Made by a program: the position numbers and the translations under genes | In this document: positions 45,331 through 52,798 of the stretch, piece by piece | Layout: every line of letters starts with the position of its first letter | Position numbering within the stretch: the first letter of the stretch is position 1 | Notes under the pieces: generated by a model | What the model was told of the DNA's origin: nothing | The model's input: only the letters and a program-made list of their open reading frames with translations | Databases searched by the model: none | Assembly: GCF_022662195.1 (NCBI RefSeq) | Contig: NZ_JAKMCS010000018.1 | Coordinates: forward strand, 1 to 64,000 | From: Aestuariivivens insulae | GTDB taxonomy: Bacteria > Bacteroidota > Bacteroidia > Flavobacteriales > Flavobacteriaceae | Length of the DNA: 64,000 nt | Reading direction: 5' to 3'

Positions 45331-46398
45331 ATGTCCAAAAAAAGAACACAATTTTCCAAAAAGAAACTGGGTCAAATTCCTGGAAGTATTATTTATACTG
45401 GCGAAAAGGCCAAACAAAAACTATCTATTGAGCTTTTCGATTTTAACAAAGAGCAATATGTAGAAAAAGAATTGCAAAACGTTGAAGAAAGTTTTTCGTT
45501 TAAACTTTCCGATTCTACCACTTGGATTAACTTAAACGGCTTAAACCATGTTAATGATATTGAGACATTAGGAACACATTACAATTTGCATCCCTTGGTC
45601 TTAGAAGATATCGTAAACATTTCGCACCGCCCAAAAATTGACGAATACGACGATTATCTATTCGTAATTGTAAAAATGCTGCACTACGATGCTAATGAAA
45701 GTATGGTTTCTGAACAGGTTAGTTTTGTTTTAGGAAAAAATTATGTACTCTCGTTTCAAGAGGCCGAAGGCGATGTTTTCGATAATGTAAGAGACCGCAT
45801 TAGGTTTGCAAAAGGTAGAGTAAGACACATGCAGGCCGATTATCTGCTTTACATTCTTATAGATGCTATTGTAGATCATTATTTTAGCGTTACCGAACTT
45901 CTAGGCGATAAGATTGAAGATCTGGAATCGGATATCTTTTCTGGAAATATTACCGACCATACTACCAAAAACATTCAAAATTTAAAACGTGAAATCCTTA
46001 GAGTTCGACGTTCTATTTTTCCACTTCGTGAAGTCATTAATCGTTTTGAAAAAAACGACAACAGTCTTATCCATAAAAAAACCATTAGTTACTACAAGGA
46101 TATTTATGACCATTTAACCCAGGTTTCAGAAAACATAGACATTTACCGAGAAATGATTTGGAGTTTAATGGATATGTACATGACCACCATTAGCAATAAA
46201 ATGAATGAGGTCATGAAAGTCCTTACCATCATGGCATCTATTTTTATTCCACTTACATTCATTGCTGGTATTTATGGCATGAATTTTAACTATATGCCAG
46301 AACTGCACTATAAGTATGGCTATTTTGTAGTTTGGGGCGTGATGATAGTTCTTTTTCTTGGAATGCTCTACTTTTTTAAACGTAAAAAATGGTTATAG
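45331..46398 (+). CDS. corA: CorA-family magnesium/cobalt transporter
   Basis: A 355-residue inner-membrane channel. The large N-terminal cytoplasmic domain (about 1-290) has the CorA funnel helices (DHYFSVTELLGDKIEDLESD, QNLKREILRVRRSIFPLRE). The pore motif YGMNF (GMN at 316-318) lies between two C-terminal helices (about 298-316 and 331-350), and the tail is basic (FKRKKWL). It admits magnesium or cobalt as a pentamer. It is 84 bp after the MscS gene; cotranscription is possible. Confidence 0.95.
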   Translation: MSKKRTQFSKKKLGQIPGSIIYTGEKAKQKLSIELFDFNKEQYVEKELQNVEESFSFKLSDSTTWINLNGLNHVNDIETLGTHYNLHPLVLEDIVNISHRPKIDEYDDYLFVIVKMLHYDANESMVSEQVSFVLGKNYVLSFQEAEGDVFDNVRDRIRFAKGRVRHMQADYLLYILIDAIVDHYFSVTELLGDKIEDLESDIFSGNITDHTTKNIQNLKREILRVRRSIFPLREVINRFEKNDNSLIHKKTISYYKDIYDHLTQVSENIDIYREMIWSLMDMYMTTISNKMNEVMKVLTIMASIFIPLTFIAGIYGMNFNYMPELHYKYGYFVVWGVMIVLFLGMLYFFKRKKWL

Positions 46399-46496
46399 CC
46401 CATTACTTACAGCGGTTCTAAGTCTTTCTATTTTTTTAGATTTGTCCTGAAACTCATTTAAGTTAAAGAAACATTAAAAGCTAGACAATCTCCCTA

Positions 46497-46504
46497 TAAC
46501 TTTG
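46497..46504 (+). promoter_or_regulatory. Promoter box TAACTTTG for the PIG-L operon
   Basis: An exact TAnnTTTG match 33 bases before the ATG at 46538. The upstream -33 box is not clear. Confidence 0.5.
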
Positions 46505-46537
46505 TTATATTTGGCTTTTAGCTAATCTCAAAAAGTT

Positions 46538-49063
46538 ATGCAAAGAGCTATATTATTTGCTTTTATTACTGTTTTCCTTTTATCCAATTTACAAGCCCAA
46601 AAACCAAAAACACCTTCTGCATCAGAAATTTACGAATCCCTACAAAAGTTAAATTTTTTAGGCTCAGTTTTATATATCGCTGCTCACCCAGATGACGAAA
46701 ACACCCGTCTTATTTCATACATGTCCAACCATGTTAAAGCCAGAACTGCTTATTTATCGTTAACACGTGGTGATGGGGGACAAAACCTTATTGGCCCCGA
46801 ATTAAGAGAACTTTTAGGCGTTATTAGAACACAAGAGCTATTAGCCGCACGACGCATTGACGGAGGTGAACAGTTATTTTCCAGAGCCAACGATTTTGGA
46901 TATTCCAAACATCCAAACGAAACCCTTTCAATTTGGAATAAAGATGATGTTTTAAGTGATGTCGTATTGGCCATTAGAACATTTAAACCCGATATTATTA
47001 TCAACCGTTTCGACCATAGAACACCAGGCAGCACTCATGGCCACCACACCAGTTCTGCTATGTTGAGCATGGAAGCATTCGATTTATCGAACGATGCCTC
47101 TGCTTATCCCGAAACCTTAAAAAACGTTGGCACATGGCAGCCCAAGCGACTATTTTTTAATACAGGCTGGTGGTTTTATGGCAGTCAGGAAAACTTTGAA
47201 AAAGCCGATAAAAGTAATATGCTGAGTTTAGATATTGGCGTGTACTACCCCCTTAAAGGTTTATCTAATAACGAAGTAGCCGCACTGGCAAGCAGCCAAC
47301 ACCTATGTCAAGGCTTTGGTAGATTGGCACAGCGAGGTTCCCAAAAAGAATATATCGAATTTTTAAAAGGTGAACCTTTACTGGACCAAGACAATGTTTT
47401 TGCTGGTATTGATACTTCTTGGAACCGTATAAAGGGAGGAACAGCTATTGGAAATATTTTATACGATATTGAACATAACTTTAATTTCAGTAGGCCATCC
47501 GTTCATATACCCCAATTGCTTAAGGCCTATCAATTATTGCAAAAGATAGAAGATCGCCATTGGAGAATCCAAAAAACAAAAGAGCTAAAAAACATTATTG
47601 AAATGTGTGCGGGATTATACTTGGAAGTTTCGGCGGAAACCAACTGGGCCACACCGGGTGAAACCATTAATCTGGACATAGAAGTTTTAAATCGAAGCAA
47701 CCTACCCATTCAGTTAATAAACATCCAAAACGCAAAAGGCCTTCAAATACAAAAAGATATTGCCCTTGAGGAAAACACCAAATATACGTTCAATGAACCT
47801 TTGAAAGTTCAAAATGACCAACAACCCACAACGCCATATTGGCTTATAGAAAAAGGATCGCTGGGCATGTATAAAGTGTCTGATAGAAATTTAATAGGGC
47901 TTCCCGAAACACCAAGGGTTTACAATTTAGGTTTCAACCTTCTAATCAATAACATTCCCATCACTATTACCAAACCTGTAATTTACAGATATTCCAAACC
48001 TGATAAAGGTGAATTATACCGTCCGTTTGAAATTATCCCCGAAGCATCAGCTAAAATCACTGAAAAGGTTATCATTTTTAAAGATGACAAACAACGGGAT
48101 GTATCTGTCATAGTTAAAGCAGGACGTGATAACCTTGAAGGCACAGTTGAAATTTGCCTTCCTAACAATTGGAGCGTACACCCTAAAAATAAAAAAGTTA
48201 ACATAACCAATAAAGGCGAAGAACAAACGCTAACGTTTACCATAACACCTCCAAAAGACCAAAGCGAAGGCCATATAAGCCCTATTGTTCATGTTAACGA
48301 CAAGCAATACACCAAAGAACTTATTGAAATAGATTATAATCATATTCCGTTCCAAACAGTTTTATTGCCTAGTGAAAGTAAAGTAGTGCGTTTGGATATA
48401 AAAAAGAAGGGGGAAAATATTGCCTACATACAAGGTGCCGGTGATGTGGTTCCAGAAAGCTTAAAACAAATAGGTTATAGTGTTAGGGTTATTACTCCTG
48501 AAGATATTAATGCTGAAACATTAAGCCTTTTTGACGCTGTGGTTTTAGGCATTAGAGCCTATAACACCTTAGATAAGTTACAGTTCAAACAACAACAATT
48601 ATTCGACTTTGTAGCACAGGGTGGCAATATGATTGTGCAATATAATACCAGCTACCGCCTACAGGCAGGCCAACTTGCCCCTTATACCTTAAAACTTTCT
48701 AGAGACCGTGTAACTAACGAAAATGCCGAAGTTCGGTTTTTAGCACCAAAGCACGAACTACTTAATTACCCCAATAAAATTACCCAAAAAGATTTTGAAG
48801 GCTGGACCCAAGAACGCGGATTATATTTCCCTGGTGAATGGGCCAAGGAGTTTACCCCTATCCTATCTATGAACGATGCAGGCGAAACCCCTAAAGCGGG
48901 TAGTTTACTAGTTGCCAAATACGGAAAAGGGTATTATATCTATACAGGGTTAAGCTTTTTTAGGGAATTCCCCGAAGGCGTATCTGGTGCTTACCGCTTG
49001 TTTGCCAATATGCTATCTATAGGAAAAGATACTGTTGAACTAGAAGCCAAAATAAACGATTGA
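46538..49063 (+). CDS. Secreted PIG-L-family deacetylase with C-terminal beta and glutamine-amidotransferase-like regions
   Basis: An 841-residue exported protein (signal peptide about 1-20, SNLQAQ). Residues about 30-290 are a LmbE/PIG-L zinc deacetylase: YIAAHPDDENTRLISYMSNH (zinc His and Asp), LTRGDGGQNLIGPELRELLG and GSTHGHHTSSAM (third zinc ligand). The middle (about 350-610) looks beta-rich, with NEW3-like strands (VSAETNWATPGETINLDIEV). The C-terminal region (about 640-830) resembles a ThuA/GATase1-like fold (FDAVVLGIRAYNTLDKL, GGNMIVQYN). The likely job is removing N-acetyl groups from an amino sugar outside the cytoplasm. It heads an apparent operon with a small membrane peptide, a sodium symporter and a Gfo/Idh oxidoreductase, which suggests uptake and oxidation of the released compound. 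Confidence 0.87.
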   Translation: MQRAILFAFITVFLLSNLQAQKPKTPSASEIYESLQKLNFLGSVLYIAAHPDDENTRLISYMSNHVKARTAYLSLTRGDGGQNLIGPELRELLGVIRTQELLAARRIDGGEQLFSRANDFGYSKHPNETLSIWNKDDVLSDVVLAIRTFKPDIIINRFDHRTPGSTHGHHTSSAMLSMEAFDLSNDASAYPETLKNVGTWQPKRLFFNTGWWFYGSQENFEKADKSNMLSLDIGVYYPLKGLSNNEVAALASSQHLCQGFGRLAQRGSQKEYIEFLKGEPLLDQDNVFAGIDTSWNRIKGGTAIGNILYDIEHNFNFSRPSVHIPQLLKAYQLLQKIEDRHWRIQKTKELKNIIEMCAGLYLEVSAETNWATPGETINLDIEVLNRSNLPIQLINIQNAKGLQIQKDIALEENTKYTFNEPLKVQNDQQPTTPYWLIEKGSLGMYKVSDRNLIGLPETPRVYNLGFNLLINNIPITITKPVIYRYSKPDKGELYRPFEIIPEASAKITEKVIIFKDDKQRDVSVIVKAGRDNLEGTVEICLPNNWSVHPKNKKVNITNKGEEQTLTFTITPPKDQSEGHISPIVHVNDKQYTKELIEIDYNHIPFQTVLLPSESKVVRLDIKKKGENIAYIQGAGDVVPESLKQIGYSVRVITPEDINAETLSLFDAVVLGIRAYNTLDKLQFKQQQLFDFVAQGGNMIVQYNTSYRLQAGQLAPYTLKLSRDRVTNENAEVRFLAPKHELLNYPNKITQKDFEGWTQERGLYFPGEWAKEFTPILSMNDAGETPKAGSLLVAKYGKGYYIYTGLSFFREFPEGVSGAYRLFANMLSIGKDTVELEAKIND

Positions 49064-49065
49064 TT

Positions 49066-49176
49066 ATGAGCGACACCAAACAACCAATTCCAAAATGGCT
49101 TAAACTATACTCTATAGTTTTAATAGCCAACGCCCTTTACATTTTAGTGTTTTACCTTATCATGAAAGCGTTTTAA
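49066..49176 (+). CDS. 36-residue single-helix membrane peptide
   Basis: The ATG at 49066 lies 2 bases after the deacetylase stop, and the stop at 49174-49176 is 1 base before the symporter ATG. It encodes MSDTKQPIPKWLKLYSIVLI ... YLIMKAF, a polar N-terminus and one membrane helix (about residues 13-33). The tight spacing on both sides shows it is translated in the operon. Such tiny subunits are known to accompany some sodium:solute symporters (compare the small partner proteins of the actP and panF types), so a symporter accessory role is likely but inferred. Confidence 0.78.
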   Translation: MSDTKQPIPKWLKLYSIVLIANALYILVFYLIMKAF

Positions 49177-49177
49177 G

Positions 49178-50992
49178 ATGCAAGTACTAAATTGGGTAGA
49201 TTGGGTTGTTTTATTGGTTACCTTGCTAACCATTGTTGGCTATGGCACCTGGAAAACCAGGGGCAGTAAAAGTGTACACGATTATGTAAAAGGGGGCAAC
49301 TCTACCAAATGGTGGACTATAGGTCTGTCTGTTATGGCCACTCAAGCCAGTGCCATTACCTTTTTATCGACTACGGGGCAAGCATTTTCCGATGGTATGG
49401 GATTTGTTCAGTTTTATTTTGGTCTTCCTATTGCCATGGTTATTATTTGTATGGTTTTTATCCCATTGTACCATCGCTTAAAAGTATATACCGCTTACGA
49501 GTTTCTAGAAAACCGGTTCGATTTAAAAACCAGAAGCCTTACCGCCATTTTATTTTTAGTGCAACGCGGCTTAGCTGCTGGGATTACCATTTTTGCTCCT
49601 GCGATTATCCTATCGGTTGTTTTGGGCTGGAATATTACTTACCTCAACATCATTATTGGTATTTTGGTAATTATTTATACGGTTTCAGGAGGCACCAAAG
49701 CGGTTACCGTAACGCAAAAGCAACAAATGTTTGTCATTTTTATAGGCATGCTCGCTGCGCTATTTATCATTTTAAATTTAATACCCAAAGACGTTTCATT
49801 CACCAATGCACTTGATATTGCTGGTGCCAGTGGACGTATGGAAGTATTGGATTTTTCATTCGATCTGGAAAACCGTTATACCGTATGGACAGGCTTAATT
49901 GGCGGTACGTTTTTAATGTTGTCTTATTTTGGCACCGACCAAAGTCAGGTGCAACGTTACCTTTCAGGGAAATCGATGAAGGAAATGCAAATGGGATTGC
50001 TCTTTAACGGGCTACTAAAAGTCCCCATGCAATTTTTTATTTTGTTAGTAGGGGTTATGGTCTTTGTCTTTTATCAATTTAACCCGGCACCATTGAATTT
50101 TATTGATTCATCTACTGAAAAAGTTTTAGCTTCAGAATACGCCCAAGAGTACCAAACACTTCAAGAAAAACAACATGCCGTTTTTAAAGAAAAGAAAGCA
50201 CTAAGCTTACAGCTTGCCAAGGCAGATAACAATGCCCTAAAAAAGGATTTATGGGTATTGGACAGTATTGAAAGAGCACATCGGCTAGAATCTAAATACT
50301 TAATTAAAAGGGCTATCGATACGTCTTACGCCAATACATACGACAGGCTAAACAACGAATTATTGGCATTCGAGAATAATACAAACAGTGAAGCATACAA
50401 AGAAAAAGAAGAAGCCTTAAAGGCATTGTACAAAGCATCTGCCAAAGACACCGAAACGAACGACAGGGACTACATGTTCATTACATTTATCCTTAAAAAC
50501 CTACCTAAAGGGCTTATTGGTTTGTTACTGGCCGTAATCCTATCGGCAGCGATGTCGTCTACTGCTTCAGAGATAAATGCTTTGGCCACGATAACGTCTA
50601 TAGATTTGTATGGCAGGAACCTAAAGGAACAAAAGGATGAAAAACACATGGTAAAAGCCACCAAACTATTCACGTTGCTTTGGGGTATTATTGCCATAAT
50701 AATTGCCTGCTTTGCCAATCTTGCCGAAAACTTGATACAATTGGTAAACATTATAGGCTCTATTTTTTATGGCAATGTATTGGGTATTTTCCTTTTGGCG
50801 TTTTTCTTAAAGTTTGTTAAAGCCAATGCGGTATTCATTTCAGCTTTAATTACTCAAGGCATTGTGATTATTGGCTGGTGGTTCGATTGGATGCCCTACC
50901 TTTGGCTGAACCTATTTGGCTGTATCTTGGTAATGGCTATGGCTTGTTTGCTTCAAATAATTAACAAAAATGAAAAACCAATTACCGCGTAA
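49178..50992 (+). CDS. Sodium:solute symporter family transporter
   Basis: A 604-residue inner-membrane SSS-family transporter with 13 or 14 helices. Family blocks are KGGNSTKWWTIGLSVMATQA, SAITFLSTTGQAF, YTAYEFLENRFDLKTR, FGTDQSQVQRYLSGKSMKEM and LLAVILSAAMSSTASEINAL. Between helices, residues about 310-430 form a long charged coiled segment (QEYQTLQEKQHAVFKEKKAL and following) that is not part of the minimal transporter; it would lie on one side of the membrane. The substrate is a sugar or organic acid by family. It starts 1 bp after the small membrane peptide and its 3' end overlaps the oxidoreductase start by 23 bp. Confidence 0.93.
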   Translation: MQVLNWVDWVVLLVTLLTIVGYGTWKTRGSKSVHDYVKGGNSTKWWTIGLSVMATQASAITFLSTTGQAFSDGMGFVQFYFGLPIAMVIICMVFIPLYHRLKVYTAYEFLENRFDLKTRSLTAILFLVQRGLAAGITIFAPAIILSVVLGWNITYLNIIIGILVIIYTVSGGTKAVTVTQKQQMFVIFIGMLAALFIILNLIPKDVSFTNALDIAGASGRMEVLDFSFDLENRYTVWTGLIGGTFLMLSYFGTDQSQVQRYLSGKSMKEMQMGLLFNGLLKVPMQFFILLVGVMVFVFYQFNPAPLNFIDSSTEKVLASEYAQEYQTLQEKQHAVFKEKKALSLQLAKADNNALKKDLWVLDSIERAHRLESKYLIKRAIDTSYANTYDRLNNELLAFENNTNSEAYKEKEEALKALYKASAKDTETNDRDYMFITFILKNLPKGLIGLLLAVILSAAMSSTASEINALATITSIDLYGRNLKEQKDEKHMVKATKLFTLLWGIIAIIIACFANLAENLIQLVNIIGSIFYGNVLGIFLLAFFLKFVKANAVFISALITQGIVIIGWWFDWMPYLWLNLFGCILVMAMACLLQIINKNEKPITA

Positions 50993-51962
50993 AACCATAA
51001 ATTGGGGCATTATTGGGCTTGGAAATATTGCCAATAAATTTGCTCAAGATGTATTAACCGTCACCGATGCTAAGTTATACGCCGTAGCATCGCGTTCTCA
51101 AGAAAAAGCCAATGCATTTGCCAAAACTTATAACGCCTTAAAGGCCTATAACAGTTATGAAGCCCTGGTAAACGACCCTAATATTGATGCGGTATACATT
51201 GCTACCCCACATAGCCTGCATAAGGAAAACTCATTGCTCTGTTTAAAGCACGGTATTGCAGTATTGTGTGAAAAGCCATTTGCCATGAATCATGGGGAAG
51301 TAACCCAAATGATTACATCTGCCAAAGCCAACAACACTTTATTGATGGAAGCCCTTTGGACCTACTTTTTACCACATTACCAATACGTTTTGAAGCTTTT
51401 GAAAATCCAAACCCTTGGGAAGGTTTTAAAACTTGAAGCCGATTTTGGATTCTATAGGGCTTTCGACAATAGTACTAGATTGTTCAATAAATCGTTAGGG
51501 GGAGGAAGCTTATTGGATATTGGTATCTACCCCATTTTTGCTGCTCTCTCTACTTTAGGTAAACCCGACGAGATTAATGCCAAGGCCTCATTTTTTGAAA
51601 ATAATACCGATTCTTCCTGTGACATAATCTTTAAATATAACAGTGGAACAATAGCTTATTTAAGAAGTAGCTTACTTGAAGACACTCCTACCGAGGCCAT
51701 TTTTTATTGTGAAAAAGGTACTATTAAAATCCATACACAATTTCACAAACCCAGTGCAGTTACCATAAATTCTGAAGGTAAAGAAAAAACCATAGATTTT
51801 AGCGAGAGGGCCTTAGGGTACAAATACGAAATCATGCACTTTAATGACTTAGTTCGTCAAGGCAAAACGGAAAGCAATGTGATGACTTTTGCTTTCAGCA
51901 AACAACTTATAAGTCTTTTGGATGAGGTTAGAGCTTTAATTAACCTTAATTATAAAGCATAA
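50970..51962 (+). CDS. Gfo/Idh/MocA-family oxidoreductase
   Basis: A 330-residue cytoplasmic NAD(P)-dependent dehydrogenase. INWGIIGLGNIANKFAQDV is the Rossmann loop, YIATPHSLHKENSLLCLKHG follows, and VLCEKPFAMN holds the conserved EKP Lys. The C-terminal substrate domain includes LGGGSLLDIGIYPIFAAL. It oxidises a sugar or inositol-type ring; the closest pattern is trans-1,2-dihydrobenzene-1,2-diol/glucose-fructose dehydrogenase-like. The ATG at 50970 lies inside the symporter gene (23-bp overlap), so the two are coupled. It is probably the catabolic step after transport in this operon. Confidence 0.92.
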   Translation: MKNQLPRKTINWGIIGLGNIANKFAQDVLTVTDAKLYAVASRSQEKANAFAKTYNALKAYNSYEALVNDPNIDAVYIATPHSLHKENSLLCLKHGIAVLCEKPFAMNHGEVTQMITSAKANNTLLMEALWTYFLPHYQYVLKLLKIQTLGKVLKLEADFGFYRAFDNSTRLFNKSLGGGSLLDIGIYPIFAALSTLGKPDEINAKASFFENNTDSSCDIIFKYNSGTIAYLRSSLLEDTPTEAIFYCEKGTIKIHTQFHKPSAVTINSEGKEKTIDFSERALGYKYEIMHFNDLVRQGKTESNVMTFAFSKQLISLLDEVRALINLNYKA

Positions 51963-52001
51963 TCAACATTATAACTAATCAACTCATTGATAACAGAAAA
52001 G

Positions 52002-52062
52002 ATGGGTTCGATATGCTTGATGTTGCTTAAGAGTAATTTCTAAATCATTATATCGAACCCAT
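52002..52062. promoter_or_regulatory. Inverted repeat between convergent genes
   Basis: ATGGGTTCGATAT (52002-52014) is exactly complementary to ATATCGAACCCAT (52050-52062), with a 35-base spacer. It lies between the stops of the Gfo/Idh gene and the convergent secreted-protein gene. A bidirectional terminator or transcript-protecting stem is likely, though no T-run follows. An excised-element trace is another option. Confidence 0.55.
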
Positions 52063-52100
52063 AGTTATTTACAATATTATTTGCTTGCAATTCCAAGCAT

Positions 52101-52637
52101 TTATAATATTTCTCCATTTGAGTTTACACGTATTTTTATTTTAGACTTATTATTTTTGATGGTAACCTCATAGGTCTTTTCAACACTACCGTTTTTGTAG
52201 GAAGCATAATAATCTGTTCTTAATAATGTTGCATTAGAGTATGCTTTAAAAATATTATCCCTTACGGCATTAGGAAGTTTTACGTCTTTAAATTTTTCAA
52301 CGGTTTCTAAAACCTTGCCATTTTCATCATAAAAAGCTTTAATAAAACCTTTGTTGGATTGAAATACGACTTCAAAAGGCTTGGCTTTCCCTTTATATGC
52401 TGAAGCAGATGTAACATCGAAGTTGGATACCTGTAACTCTAAAGCCCTAACATGATTGGCCATAGACCTTTCTGTAACTTGATCTATATAATCTGCATTA
52501 AGTAATCTTGGTGATTTCTTTACCATATAAGGAGACTCCTTTTTCGTATTAAGCGCTAATAAATTAGCTGTTTCACTTTGGGAAAACCCCAATTGGGCAA
52601 TAAATAATGTTGCTGTAAGTAATAGGATTGTTTTCAT
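52101..52637 (-). CDS. Secreted PepSY-like protein of unknown function
   Basis: A 178-residue protein with a signal peptide (MKTILLLTATLFIAQLGFSQ). The mature part has two beta-alpha-beta-like segments: KPFEVVFQSNKGFIKAFYDE with KVLETVEKFKDVKLPNAVRD, then TYEVTIKNNKSKIKIRVNSN ending in GEIL. This is the layout of PepSY/DUF2874-like domains in Bacteroidota periplasmic proteins. No catalytic residue is seen and the family assignment is by pattern only. It lies 161 bp downstream of the AraC/TPR regulator on the same strand; a functional link is possible but not shown. Confidence 0.7.
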   Translation of the reverse strand: MKTILLLTATLFIAQLGFSQSETANLLALNTKKESPYMVKKSPRLLNADYIDQVTERSMANHVRALELQVSNFDVTSASAYKGKAKPFEVVFQSNKGFIKAFYDENGKVLETVEKFKDVKLPNAVRDNIFKAYSNATLLRTDYYASYKNGSVEKTYEVTIKNNKSKIKIRVNSNGEIL

Positions 52638-52798
52638 GACTTTATAAGTTTAAAGATTAGTGATTAACGTTTAAACAAATATGAAACAATAACAAATACA
52701 GTACTTAACAGCTATGTTGCAATAAATTCAAAATAAATTTTAAAGGACATTGAACATAATTTGAAGGCTTTAAATTATGTTGTTTCTCTAGTATCTAA

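Noticed and set aside
44716-46398. MscS and CorA considered as a single metal-homeostasis operon
   Set aside because: The 84-bp gap and lack of shared signals do not support more than possible read-through.
49309-49815. Plus-strand frame (168 codons) in a second frame of the symporter gene
   Set aside because: The translation is rich in Tyr, Cys and His with no family pattern, and the symporter frame is continuous and conserved.
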